A stretch of DNA of 64,000 bases from Chondrilla cf. caribensis (GCA_964020155.1 OZ026563.1:4847940-4911939), one strand, 5' to 3'. Shown: positions 25,007 through 37,789, numbered from the stretch's first letter. Made by a program: numbers and translations. Notes: generated by a model not told the origin, from the sequence alone.

Positions 25007-26117
25007 ACCTTGGGTTGTTTATCACTTATTTTTGAAATCTGTACTATATCCCATCGTGACATTCGCAAAGCTCATTTTACTGCTATGTTCTGTACAATAC
25101 ATAACTCTGTATCATTTGATTCTATCCTATGATCACTTCTCAACTATGTGTACAGTAGAATGTATTGGATTTATGGAAGGTATTGGTCATGTGCGATCAC
25201 TGACATGCATACCTGGTGTTTATTCCCATTGATGGATGCTTGGCTCAAACCGAATCATCTATGTCCAAGAGTGTGCTGGCTGCAGTAAGACAAGCCGTGA
25301 CGCATTGTTGCTTGTCATTCTCTCCACTCACCTAGACTTGATGATTGTGATGTACACAAACCATAGACACTATAAACACAAACAAGTAGTTCAAGTTGGA
25401 AATAAGCTCGTGGGGCTGCCGCCCCGCACTCGAATCTTGGGCATTCTTTTTAGGCTCAAAAGAATCTTTGCTGAAGTTATCACGTTGAACTTGAATTCTA
25501 ACTGTATCTCATATAATGGTTGGGTTAGAGAATGTTGGATTATAGAGGTGTCGGATTAGCGAGGTTTCACTGTACCATAATTATTCCATTGGACAAAATG
25601 CGGATTAAATTTCTTCCTATTGAGATCAGCAATAATGTGCTTGAGATGCTCCAGATACACTAGACATCATCCAGCAAATCCTGACTATCACAGTAGCCAA
25701 TGCAGAATGCAAGATCCCCTATCTAGACCCCAATGGAAGAGAATCACAGAGGCTGATTATTATTATTGTATTACTCTAGTATTTATATTGCTATCATCAT
25801 GTGCTGCTTCTTACTGTATTAATATTATGGTCATATATTATTCTATCAAGTGTACATAGGGGCACAGACAGCCCTTAAAGGGATGGATGAGTGTGTCTTG
25901 AACAAGAATAAAGCTTCTATTATGCCATGCTACGTATGATAGCAACAGACCAGATTGTATTGTACTTATATCGTCAAAATAGTGTGCCTATAAGCAAAAT
26001 TGCGTCATGTTGTTCACGCCCACAAAATGGTTTCCGTATTATACAAATTAATCATGAACGAAGCTTCGTATGACCTATGACCTTCACTTCTGAAAAATCG
26101 TTTTCGCGTGTTGAGGT
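25007..26117. other. Intergenic region after FAM102
   Basis: No open frame looks coding. A segment near 25510-25575 (ggattatagaggtgtcggat, then gaggtttcactgta) has the look of an old dispersed repeat. The region is AT-rich at its end. It should include the 3' UTRs of FAM102 and of the CAP gene. Confidence 0.4.
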
Positions 26118-27308
<1,191 letters not shown>

Positions 27309-27490
27309 TTTATACAGTTCAGAGAGGATTGATCCTAATTGTCTAATGATGTAGCTATGCTTAATGAGGTGTTGAGTGTGTGTTTACACTGATGTGATTG
27401 TCTCCAATTCATTCCTCAATACTTGGCTATTCTCCAGGACATCACCAGAGACCGTCTCTTCTGTTGAGAGTGTCACTTTGAATTCAAAAC

Positions 27491-27830
27491 ATGCCATTGT
27501 CTGATTCTGTTATTGCTGGGGGCGTGTCCGGGATTGTGACACGCCTAGTAGTGTCTCCTCTTGATGTGCTCAAGATAAGATTCCAGCTTCAGTTGGAGGA
27601 CCCTTCCAGACAAGACACCAAATACAGAGGAGTAAGACAAGCTGTTCACAGAATTGTCCAAGAAGAAGGATTTGCAGGACTTTGGTGGGTCATGCTTCAA
27701 TATCTCACATACAATGTTCCTTGTAATACTCTCTTCTCTGCACGGTGTCCAGGAAGGGCCACTTAACGGGTCAAGTGTTTTATGTGATGTATGGCAGTTT
27801 ACAGGTTTGTACAGTGTGTGGTGTGTGTGT

Positions 27831-27892
<62 letters not shown>

Positions 27893-29130
27893 ACAACTAG
27901 TACATACATGTTCTTTCTGTTCAGTTTTCAATATTTGAAGCATCAAAATTGCTTGCTTGTAGACTTTACGGAATATCAACTTCGCAGTATCCAGTATGTG
28001 AGTAGTTGTATGTGTTTGTTTGTGCTCATTAGCCTTTAGTGTTGCTTGTTGAGAGTGTACTTATTGTTTTTCTGAATAGCCTGGAATTTTGTGATGGGTC
28101 TAGTCTCTGGATGTGCCACGACATCCCTCTGCTATCCCATGGACTGCGTGCGGACACGGCTGGTGGGACAGGGAGAGCCAAAGGTACACATACCTGGAAC
28201 TTGTGCTGCTGTCATCCTGGTATGCACGTGTGTGTGTCTGTGATTATTGATATGTATAGATCTATAGGGGGATAACCCATGCAATTAAATGCATGTTTCA
28301 AGAAGGCGGAGTCAGAACATTTTACAAAGGTTGGAGGCTGTCATAAATAGCAGGAAACTCTTTGATGATATAGTGTCTGGTGGTTTGGCCAGGGTTTCTC
28401 CCCACTATCCTACAGATAGGCCCTCTGACAGGGCTACAATTTGGTATCTACCATTCCTTGAAAATGGCTACTCCTCCCAAGGTATATTGACAGCATGCCT
28501 CCCATCTGAGAGTCTCTCAGTATTGACAGCATGCCTTCCCATCTGAGAGTCTCTCAGTATTGACAGCATGCCTCCCATCTGAGAGTCTCTCAGTATTGAC
28601 AGCATGCCTTCCCATCTGAGAGTCTCTCAGTATTGACAGCATGCCTTCCCATCTGAGAGTCTCTCAGTATTGTACTTACTTCAGTACAGATATATGTCTG
28701 CTGTGAACCTGCTGTGCGGAGCTGTTGCCGGGGTAACCAGCAAGATAGCTGTTTTGCCTTTTGACTTGGTCAAAAAAAGACTTCAAGTGAGTGTGTGTGT
28801 GATTGAAGTAGTGATGAGTGGGGTGACTCCCTTCATTTCAACAGGTACAAGGATTTGAGGTTGCAAGAGGTAAATTTGGTCGTGTTGGTTCCTACAGAGG
28901 GGCGCTTCACTGTGCGTCTGTAGTCCTTGTGGAAGAAGGTGTTTGGGCATTTTACAAGGGTGCCGTTCCCAGTCTTGTTAAGGTATTGGTATTTTAAGTC
29001 TGTATATTATTATCTATACATGTCACATGACTGTCATATGATATGCCTCTTGCTATTATTATAGGCTTCACTGAGTGTGTCCATCAGTTTCTGTACATAT
29101 GAAAAAGTTCTTGAGCTACTGAAAACATAA
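27491..29130 (+). CDS. SLC25A19: Mitochondrial thiamine pyrophosphate carrier
   Basis: Nine exons with matching phases: 27491-27684, 27753-27804, 27925-27997, 28080-28183, 28260-28329, 28393-28481, 28685-28786, 28845-28982 and 29065-29130. Three mitochondrial-carrier repeats are present, each with the PxDxxK/R signature: SPLDVLKIRFQLQLED, YPMDCVRTRLVGQGEPK and LPFDLVKKRLQ. The segments VAGGVSGIVTR-like start, GEPKIYRGITHAIK, FLPTILQIGPLTGLQF and NLLCGAVAGVTSKI follow human SLC25A19 closely. The protein sits in the mitochondrial inner membrane and exchanges thiamine pyrophosphate or deoxynucleotides, supplying cofactor to the 2-oxoacid dehydrogenases. The start ATG gives MPLSDSVIAGG, slightly shorter than the human N-terminus. 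Confidence 0.9.
27818..27891. repeat. GT microsatellite
   Basis: A GT tract in intron 2 of SLC25A19. Confidence 0.95.
28485..28669 (+). repeat. 36/37-bp minisatellite in SLC25A19 intron 6
   Basis: Five copies of a 36- or 37-bp unit with blocks tattgacagcatgcct and ctgagagtctctcag. The array starts three bases after the donor of the exon ending at 28481. Each unit ends in a pyrimidine-AG that resembles an acceptor. The real acceptor comes 16 bp after the array. Confidence 0.92.
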
Positions 29131-29445
29131 GATGTATGCATCATACAATACATAGCTATTTATAAGCTATTTTATATTAGCATAATAATTATTACAATTT
29201 ATACATTAATATGCTTTTATGTACACAGCGTGTTCCATTGCACCTATACAGTATTATAATACAAAGTTGTGTTCAACAATCACGAACTGCCCATCTTAGC
29301 TTTGATTTCGTCTTTAAAACACTATAAATGAACGAAATGACAACAACTCCTCATCAGTAGATGTAAATATACAACACACACAAATGATAAAGCCTATCTG
29401 AAGCATGTGTGTGTACACACATCCATGGAAAGAAAGAGCTTACAT
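29131..29445. other. 3' intergenic gap between convergent genes
   Basis: AT-rich sequence between the stop of SLC25A19 and the end of the minus-strand coiled-coil gene. No gene or repeat of note; it probably holds both 3' UTRs. Confidence 0.5.
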
Positions 29446-32400
29446 TCAGTAATTGAAGGCAGTGGTCCGTAAGATCATGAAAAGGTGAGTTCTCTTTGTC
29501 AGTAGTCCTAATGCCAAAAAACAGTCACATGACACATCATGTGATGTGAAATGTCCGGAGACAACCCACTTTGATCTAATGTCTTCAATCTTCTCACAAC
29601 ACCTAGACAAAGTCCCCAGCCGACCCAGTTCTATGGACATGTTAACATTGGAGCAAGCACACAACTTCAACCTGGCAAATTCCACCCACCTGAGGATTCC
29701 TCCTCTTTTGAACGTTTTTGCTCAGTAATGGATAGCTCCCTCTTTGCTTCATCAAGTTTTAATGATGTTTCCTCCAATTCAGCTAACAACGTTTCAACTT
29801 CAGTAGCTAGTGATGTCTCCTCAGTGACCAAGGTTTTTAGTTTTTCATTCAGTCTACCTGCCTCCTTGTAGTTACGAGCTACATGAGAAGGAATGACGGA
29901 ACAAGAGCCCATGGGCTGCAAATAACCAACTAAACTTCTTACAAGAGCCCATGGGCTGCCAATAATTCACAAACCTGTTACGGCTGCTTTCTTAGCATCC
30001 TCTACCTGTGGAAGTGATGTGCGGACCTCAGATAAGAGCCCTCTCGTCTCCATCAATCTTGTTTGTCCCTTTACAACCTTGTAACACACGAGATAACTCT
30101 ACACCATCTTACTAAACACTATCACAAAATTTAATAACAAACACACTTTATCTGCCAGCTGGCGTACAAGAGCTGACATCGACTCCTCCTCTTCCAGAAG
30201 ACTACAAAACACAAATAACAAGATCACACGACTGACATAAGCCCAACCACACAGAACACCAACAAGTAGCATTTACCATGTGTGATATGGGAGGAATGCT
30301 AAAAATATGCCCACCACTCCGTCCTCGGTCCTTACCATTGTAGCTTTTCCGAAGCAGAAAATGATGGTAGGAATTCATCTTTGAAGGAAGACATGTACTC
30401 CATCTCCATGGCAATAGTGTCCAGTCTAGTCTTGTGACAGTCAACTTGATCGGAAAGGGTATCCATGACAACCACAAAGCTGAAGAAAAGTAACATACAC
30501 CTAAGATGAACTAACATTAGCTTAACCAACAGGAATTGACCAATGGGAATTGAGCTGACATTACGTTGACCAATTGGAATTGAACAGAAATTACACTCAC
30601 GCATCAGTACTGTGTCTGTGGGTTTCTATGGAAACCTCAATATTCCCTTTTTTTGTTTCCAAGGCAGCCTGGGCCAACCGTGGTGGAAGTCAGTATAAAA
30701 CAAACTTAGGAAACACTCAGCACTAACCTCTTCCACCGTGAGCTGTTCTTGTTGCTTAGCTATTATGGATTTTTCTTCTTCCACAAGTTGCTGGTCCTTT
30801 GCAAAGGAGCGCTGGGCAGCAGTGATGCTTCTCTCCTGCTGTTTGATCTCAACAGAAACTGTTTTCTTGCGTTCTCTAAGGGTGTTCAACCTTTTCTCAA
30901 GATCCAATATTTCTTCCTAGAAAGTAAGAACCAGTGACTAGTCCACACAGTGTTCAGTCAATGGTGAGTACAAATAGCAGAATCATGCACCTCCAAAGTT
31001 TCCATTTCTGCTTCCAAAACATCCTTTTTAGTTTGGAAACCTTCACATTTCTCTTGAATCATGCTATTCAATTCTTCTTCTCTCTTATTCACTTCACCTG
31101 ATCTTCTTGCAACTTCACTACAAACGCAATACTCCTACGTAAAGCCACAACACACCACTAACACAAACACACCTTCTCTGTTCAGTCACTGCCTCTTGCA
31201 ATTCACTCAATTCCCCTTCTTTCCTGGAATGGGGAGCAGTTTGCATGAACCAAGCTACAAATACTAAAGTGGGCTACACACTAACAGACTCATGAGGTCA
31301 CGATGCTGTCCCTCCAGAACATCCAATACGCCGGTCAGGTCATCCTGGTGGACAAGTCCAGGTAGCCAACAGACATCACCTGATCTGGCCCATGGCACTC
31401 ACTTTACACTGAGTCACAGTTTCCATGGCTACCACTCTGGCTGCTGTCTCTCTTTTGAAGGCTTCAGTGAACTTGGCCACCACAACAGGGAGAGCCTTGA
31501 GTGGTGACAACAGCAGCACTCAGATCATCACGGTCACTTAGATCAGCGCGGTACAAGGAACGAGTGCAGCCTCAATGCTGGGGGCTTACCTCAACAAGCT
31601 CTTCCACTAGTGGACGTGATCCAGTTAAGAGTAAATTCTTTTCTTCAATTTGTTCTTTAAGTTCTTCTGCAAGTGAGTAGTTTTCTTCTTCCAAAGCAGC
31701 AGTTTCTTCTTCCTTCAACTTCCTCTGTTCATTGTGCGTCTGCAGAACACCAGAGACAGTAACAGGTGAGGAGTTGAGAGTGGATAAAAACATACCTCAA
31801 TTCTCAGCTTTCCCTTGGACAGTAGGTCCTCAAACTGGTGAGCACTCTCCACTCTCAGCGCAGCTATAGCACAACTGAACAGACCACAAGAATTGACAAT
31901 GAACACACAAACATGCATGCACTCATACACAAATTTGATGAACAAACTTCAATTCAGACATCTCCCTCTCGTGAGCCGCCAACATTTCTTCTGTCTTTCC
32001 TGATATATACAAGCAAGAATGTAAGTACATTACAGACATAAAACATGGCATCATCAACACACACGTACACCGAGGGCATATGTGCAGTCCGTCTACAGCA
32101 GTACAGGTCTGTATTACCTTGCCACATAAGGGGGGTGTCCTGGTCACCTTTTTGCTGTATTACACTGTCTGTGATACCGTCATCACCAGGGGTTGTAAGG
32201 GACTCGGCCCCTGGTTGTGTGGGGGACTCGGTCCCTGGTTGTGTGGGGGACTCGGTCCCTGGTTGTGTGGGGGACTCGGTCCCTGGTTGTGTGGGGGACT
32301 CGGCCCCTGGTTGTGTGGGGGACTCGGTCCCTGGTTGTGTGGGGGACTCGGTCCCTGGTTGTGTGGGGGACTCGGTCCCTGGTTGTGTGGGGGACTCGGT

Positions 32401-33782
32401 CCCTGGTTGTGTGGAGGACTCAGTACCTGAATTTGGTTTCAACAGAGATGAAATCACATTTTCGTCATGTTTGGACTCGACCATAACTTCCTCTTTTTCC
32501 ATACAATCTTTAGTAAGTTGTTCAATTTCTCCACGAGGTTGCTCAATACTACTGTGGGATTGCTCAATTGCCATCCCTAGTTGATCACCAGTTGTCCTCA
32601 CATGATCAGCGTTTGGGAATGAATCATCATTGGTCAGCAGGGTTTTCTCCAACACACCATCATCAATACCTGTGCTAACACGCTGTGTGTCTTCTATCTT
32701 AACCATATCTCTTTTACTGTAAGAAACAAGATATCAAAGATCAAGAGTGATAATCCCAATAGTAGAGCAACAACAGACTAACACGTCGCTCTGCTCGGTG
32801 GAGGGAAGACCTGGGCGCATGGCCTTAGTCTTCTTCTTACGTGCTCCTTTCTTGCCTGGTTCAGAAGAGGCTGCAGTTACTAGTGGATTGGATGGACAGG
32901 TCAATGGACAGGTAACAGGAAGCTGAGCAGAAGGTGGATTGGGAGACTGCTTGGTGACTACACTCGTAGTCTGCAATTGCTCTCCACTTCCCCTTGACGA
33001 TGTGAGTGCCTCCTCAGATGTTTGTGTCATAAAATCAAATCCTGCCTCCGATGGTTCTTCAGGGGGGCGTGTCACAAAATCAAATCCTTCTTCGGATGGG
33101 TCCTCAGAGGGGTGTGTCACAAAGCCAAATCCCTCCTCCTTCTCCTGAATGGGATGGTCCATACTTGCTCCCTCCGGAACCATCCTCTTATCAACATCAC
33201 TTTGCACATGTGGGACAATAGTTTCCATGGAAGTTCCTTGATTCCGAGGTCCGCCACTTATGAAGGAGAAATTACTAGATTCTGTAAATGGTTCGGTCTT
33301 TTCAGTATCTTCCACTGAATGCAATAAAATGAAGCATGGGGTAATGCGAGGGATGAGTGATCGATGTAGACTGACTCACCCTTTGAAGAAGGATCTGTTA
33401 AATTGAGTCCAGAGAACAAGGACATCCCGGGAGAAGGTTGTACGGACGAGTGAGCCTCCTTCGCCGAACTACTCCCTTTGGGGGTATCGACCTGATCAAC
33501 GGGAACGGGGTAAAACTACTTTGCAATGCAGTGACATACTACAGAAACCAAAGCGCAGGACCACATACACTCATACATCTTACCAATACGGGCAAGAGCA
33601 ACGTTAATACGGGAAAGGCCTTTCATTGTGAAAAAACTCACAGCTACATCCACAGATGTTGGTTGCAAAAACGTATTGGAACTATTCGATGAAGTATCCT
33701 TCAATACGTTCTTTGTTTGCGGTGGTACTTTGTCATTTTTTCGCTTCCCTTTATTGCTCCGGAAAAATGATAGACCAGCCAT
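29446..33782 (-). CDS. Unidentified coiled-coil protein with Ser/Thr-Pro linker
   Basis: I do not recognise the family. Exon 1 (33594-33782) starts MAGLSFFRSNKGKRKNDK. The next exon has SPGMSLFSGLNLTDPSS. A long exon (about 32790-33310) repeats short FxFV/FxFM motifs (GFGFVT, GFDFVT, GFDFMT) and ends with KKGARKKKTKAMRPG. A coding minisatellite of ESPTQPGT units follows (32199-32420). After it, the exons are heptad coiled coil: KLKEEETAALEEENYSLAEE, LEKRLNTLRERKK, EIKQQERSITAAQRSF. Near the C-terminus, ARNYKEAGRLNEKLKTL looks like a UVR-type helix hairpin. The final exons (29446-29720) are poorly resolved. Trafficking or cytoskeletal scaffolding is possible, but this is only inference from the composition. 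Confidence 0.5.
32199..32421 (-). repeat. 24-bp coding minisatellite (ESPTQPGT units)
   Basis: About nine 24-bp units inside an exon of the coiled-coil gene. On the minus strand they encode perfect octapeptide repeats TESPTQPG, with an occasional A for T. The frame is kept on both sides, so the repeat is probably translated. Confidence 0.85.
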
Positions 33783-33841
33783 ATTGTTGATCATAAGATT
33801 ATCACGTGATTACTTCGGCATGTCACATGCATTGCTATCAA

Positions 33842-33905
33842 CCCAATGACCAGTCGATCCAGCCCTAACACTATAGACCAGTCGATCCAGCCCTAACACT
33901 ATAGA
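33842..33905. repeat. 29-bp tandem duplication in the NSMCE2/coiled-coil gap
   Basis: Just over two copies of a 29-bp unit (gaccagtcgatccagccc, then taacactata) lie between the 5' end of the coiled-coil gene and the stop of NSMCE2. The short spacer must hold the promoter of the coiled-coil gene. Confidence 0.85.
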
Positions 33906-33918
33906 CCAGTCAGCCATG

Positions 33919-34638
33919 CTACACAACCACTGCATTATTTTCTTTCTCTTTTCTTCCTCGGCGTTCTTCACGTTCTTTCTTTCTAATAGCTTTCTCTAGA
34001 TCTGCGTTAGGCTCAAAGTCAGCTTCTTTTAATTTGACATTACATCCACCTATGGGGCAAGTTGCTTCTTTCCGATGGTTCTGACGGTACTTCCTAATGT
34101 GATGGAGGATAGCTTGTTTCGAGAAGCTATGGCCACATTTCTTATTCTTGACTGGATCAACCATCAACGTCTTGGCTAGGGGACAAGTCAATGACACCTC
34201 AACTTGGCCAATTACAATACCAACACCCACAGTCTCTTCTTGAGATAATTGGGGGTCACTGGAGGGACGGGTGGACATCAAATCGTCAAATTCCTTCATC
34301 CTGGGATGACCTGGAGCCTCACTTTGAATCGCGGAACTTCTTTCGCGAATTTTCGTATGAAACACATTCACAAGATCTGGAGCCGTCGTTTCATCCTGAT
34401 TCCGTTCAATTTCTTGTTGTATATCCAACATGACATCTCCTAATTTGTTAGTTCTACAGACCAATTCAGACAACTTAGTCATACTCTTCTTCAAGTCACA
34501 CAACTCTGAAGAATACTCGTCTTTGTCCTCTACAAGTTCTTCCGCTACGTGAAGACAATCCTTCATAGTGTTTTCAATAGGGACAATAAGTCCTTCCGTC
34601 CATCCTCGCGGATTACAAAGGATATCAGACGAAGTCAT
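33919..34638 (-). CDS. NSMCE2: E3 SUMO-protein ligase NSE2 (SMC5/6 complex)
   Basis: A single exon of about 240 residues from MTSSDILCNPRGWTEG. An upstream in-frame ATG at 34692 would add 18 residues. The N-terminal half is helical, as expected for the part that binds SMC5. The C-terminal half is an SP-RING: VSLTCPLAKTLMVDPVKNKK, then CGHSFSKQAILHHI and ATCPIGGCNVKLKEADFEPN, with the Cys-His-Cys-Cys zinc ligands in family order. Human NSMCE2 has the same CPxxKxxMxxPVKNKxCGH pattern. The protein SUMOylates SMC5/6 subunits and repair factors in the nucleus. The tail is a Lys/Arg/Glu helix ending NNAVVV. Lack of introns is unusual beside the intron-rich neighbours. Confidence 0.9.
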   Translation of the reverse strand: MTSSDILCNPRGWTEGLIVPIENTMKDCLHVAEELVEDKDEYSSELCDLKKSMTKLSELVCRTNKLGDVMLDIQQEIERNQDETTAPDLVNVFHTKIRERSSAIQSEAPGHPRMKEFDDLMSTRPSSDPQLSQEETVGVGIVIGQVEVSLTCPLAKTLMVDPVKNKKCGHSFSKQAILHHIRKYRQNHRKEATCPIGGCNVKLKEADFEPNADLEKAIRKKEREERRGRKEKENNAVVV

Positions 34639-34848
34639 CACAGTCCTTGTTGGCCAAAGGAAGATGCTCGCCAGTTCCCGCTTGGGTATCACGTGACTTG
34701 ATCATCTGCTTGGCTGCAGCCATAGACTCTACACCGAGGGTGTAGAGTAGGGATGCAGTGACGCAATCGAATCGAACCCAGTCGTCTGAGGAGACCGAAG
34801 GGTTAGTAGTAGCATAGACACGTGTCTATGGTAGTAGGTGTTTGGGGA
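34639..34848. promoter_or_regulatory. Divergent promoter NSMCE2/CASD1 with palindromes
   Basis: The 210 bp between the two start codons contain three palindromic sites: atcacgtgac (E-box) near 34689, the hairpin ctctacacc-gag-ggtgtagag at 34727-34747, and the 18-bp perfect palindrome catagacacgtgtctatg at 34813-34830, which again centres on CACGTG. E-box binding by bHLH factors is plausible. If the NSMCE2 start is the upstream ATG, the first E-box overlaps it. Confidence 0.55.
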
Positions 34849-36363
34849 ATGGACGGAAGTGAGAATGTCAGTTTAGAACACAGTCAAGGTTGGGGTAACC
34901 TGGTGAGACTGTACACTATGACGTTTTGATCTTATTTCTGCTTTCCTAACAGTTCTTTGTACGGATTTCGGAGGAATGTGGTTGGAGAGGGACTATGTAC
35001 CAACCAACTGTTTACTGCACGACTACACGATAAGGTACACCGATCTTGGATCAAGTGCAGTGCCTGGACCAGCTATTAATCAATATATATATAAGTAACC
35101 CTAACCCCTACCCTAACCCCTACCCTAACCTCTGCCCTACCCATACCCCTACCCCTACTCTAACCTGTTAGGATTAGAGTTAACATTAATTATACAGGGT
35201 GCACTTGATCTCCGATCTTGTACGGGAGTTAAATGTAGAGAAACACCAGGCGTTACATTACTCCCGAGATGTGTCCCACGAGCCCTGTGTCTTCACCCGC
35301 TGGTGATGGATTGCGTCTGAATCCCCTGCAGCGAAGTCGACATGTGCTTCAACATGACAACGCACGGCGACATCAGTTCGACCTACATTGCCGTGTCTAA
35401 GACGTTTGCAAGCATTTCCGCCTCCATCTCGCCAACTCACTATCGAAGGTTATTCCTCAACATTCTCTGCAACCGCCTGTTGCTGCCTGTCGATGCCACT
35501 TGCTGTCTGGAGCGTGACACGCGGAATCTGGCCTTTGTAATAGTCCTGCAGATCTCCTTGCTGTTCTGGTGAGTTCAGGATTACCAAATATTGCTGTGTC
35601 TTGAGGTGTAGTATCTGCTTGATCTTCCTTGACTAGGTCAATTATTGGTGGTTTCTTCCTGGTGATTCTACTCATCTTCAAAATTTCTACCTTATTTGAT
35701 CCCACCATGTACGAAGAAATCCCCCCTTTCTTTACAAAGACTATACTATTCATGAAGGACTGGGCACAACTATGTATTATTTTGGCTTATGTGTATTTTG
35801 CTGACAGGTGAGTGAGTGGAGGGATAGCCACGGTTGCAAGCTGATAAGGAATGTACACGAATGTTATTCTGGTCGAACCATTAGGTCTTCTATTTTTAAT
35901 GTGTCCTCCAAAGTCTTTTTCTATTGGATGTTTTTCCCTCTCTTGATTGTCATCTTTGTCTGTTTTGCCCCATTTTGGGGCAATACTTTAGTGAGTTGGA
36001 TTATTAGGTCACACACACACAAATGCATGTACACACAAACACACTAAGGATCTCTCCTGTATAGAATGACCAGATACTGAATCGTTCACAAACCGAGGAG
36101 ATAAAGGGATGGATGCAGGTAGTTATCCTGGTCTATCACTACACTGGGAGAAGTTCGGTAGCTTCAATGCCACTAGTAGTTGCTTGTCTTCTCTGGACAC
36201 TGCACTCTTGTTACCCCATTCTAGATGCTGCCAGTGTACATGGCCATTAGGCTACTTGTTGCTGGGTACTTGTTCCTCAGTGGATTTGGGCATTTCATGT
36301 ACTTTTGGAGGACAGCCAACTTCGGCATATGCAGAGTATTTCAGGTACTGATTGAGTACCACA

Positions 36364-36422
<59 letters not shown>

Positions 36423-37789
36423 ACATGTGTGTATGTGTGTGTACTAGTAATTGTTGAGTCTTAAAAGTGGTCCTGATCATAGCTATCCCTTAGTATCTGG
36501 ATCTGTATTCACCTGTGTAGGTTCTTGTGCGATACAACCTATCCACAGTCATCTTCTGCCTGATAATGGATGTTCCGTATGAAATGTACTACTTTATCCC
36601 TCTCATAACAGTTTGGTATGTATTTGGGTATATTGCCATGGCAACATGGCCGCGAATTACTGACGCTCGAGTCCAAGGTGTGTTCCACAGGTGCACACAT
36701 CTCTGTGTGATGAATGTTGAAGGTAATTTGTACCTTTTTCCTCAGACTCTGTACAGGCCAGATCACTCTATGCTATGACAGCCATCAAGCTACTGCTTCT
36801 GTTCCTCCTTGTGGAGTATCTTCTATCCAATGAGGTACTGGTTGTGTGCCTAGCTGTGGGCTCAAGAGTTACTGCCTTCATCCCTGTTGTTGTAGGAGAG
36901 GTTTGTATGGATCTTTTCTCTGTTACCATTTTCCTCAAAGTTTACTGATTCTAAAGGAAGTTATCATGAGTGGTGGTTTCGACTTCAATTGGACAGACAT
37001 GTAATTTGAAGTGGGAACCACTTCTTGTTCATTCCTCTTTTACATGGTATTCTTCTCCTTAGGCATTTTTGTGGGGTATGGTAGTGGCCTTTGTATTGTG
37101 TTGGTGGAGGAGTCACAGAGGAAAAGCTACCCTTCCAACAGCACTTCACAGAGAACAGAGAAGAACGCAGTACATCTCTCCTCTAGTCTGTCTCATAATC
37201 ATTTTGGTAATCATTGACTTCTGTTTGAAGGCCGGTGTGTGTGATTACCCTTGTGGTGTTATTTTGTAGACTTACATGATTGCCATGACAACATGTGAAG
37301 ACAAACATGATTGCAATACCTACCATACAAAGTGGTCAATATTGCCAGTATGTTAACCCTATGTTGATAGGCATACCATGTGAAATGATGTGATGATTGT
37401 GTGCTCTCATTCTCAACTTGTGCATATTATAGATCTTATCATTTGTGGTGTTGCGCAATGCCAATGTAACTTTTAGGAAACGCTTCAACATCCCATGTAA
37501 ATTTTTGGGAAAGTTTGCATTAGAAGTAAGTCTATGTTGAAACAATTGATGTTCTCTGCAGGAAGTCCATGTCCTAAGACTGCTTCATATTGTGTGATGT
37601 GTCTGTGATTGGCTGCAGCTGTTCCTCTGTCAGTATCACATATGGCTAGCTAAGGACACACGTGGGATACTCCTGTTGAGTAGTAAATTCAATCTGTTTT
37701 TCAATTTTATCATTACAACTATTTTGTTCACATTCTTTGCACACCGACTACATTCTGTTCAGCAAAATTTATTAGCTTATGTTATCTGA
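34849..37789 (+). CDS. CASD1: CASD1-like sialate O-acetyltransferase, esterase core apparently missing
   Basis: The membrane acyltransferase half is clear: KGWMQVVILVYHYTG, MLPVYMAIRLLVAGYLF, FGHFMYFWRTANFGICRVFQ, FCLIMDVPYEMYYFIPLITV, YHEWWFRLQLDRH, TTCEDKHDCNTYH and LFLCQYHIWLAKDTRGIL. All match CASD1, the Golgi enzyme that 9-O-acetylates sialic acid. The exon at 34953-35034 (CTDFGGMWLERDYVPTNCLL) matches the start of the lumenal PC-esterase domain. The next joinable exon, 35332-35568, is already at the C-terminal end of that domain (FLNILCNRLLLPVDATCC). The roughly 200 residues between, with the catalytic GDS serine, are not found, nor is a clear DxxH. The two exons are in compatible phase. 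The first exon (34849-34891, phase-1 donor gtaacc) is tentative, and I see no N-terminal membrane segment. Confidence 0.8.
35035..35223. mobile_element. Possible MITE with short inverted ends and telomere-like core
   Basis: The arms gatcaagtgca (35049-35059) and tgcacttgatc (35200-35210) are exact inverted copies, and gtac lies at both outer edges. Between them are several cccta/ctaacc-type repeats (35094-35170) like telomeric DNA, plus an AT-rich block. The element starts at the splice donor of the CASD1 exon ending at 35034. There are no open frames. Mobility is inferred only from the structure. Confidence 0.5.
36372..36421. repeat. GT microsatellite
   Basis: A GT tract in a CASD1 intron. 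Confidence 0.95.

Noticed and set aside
25380..25445. tRNA-like gene around tggggctgccgccccgcactcgaat
   Set aside because: The B box does not fit, and there is no A box at the right distance.
35094..35170. Chromosome end or interstitial telomere
   Set aside because: The ccctaa-like units are few and irregular and lie between inverted arms inside a gene.
35260..35331. GDGLRLNP near the CASD1 exon as the missing DGLHL catalytic motif
   Set aside because: It is in a different frame from the CASD1 exon, is followed by a stop, and has Arg in place of the catalytic His. Chance similarity is more likely.
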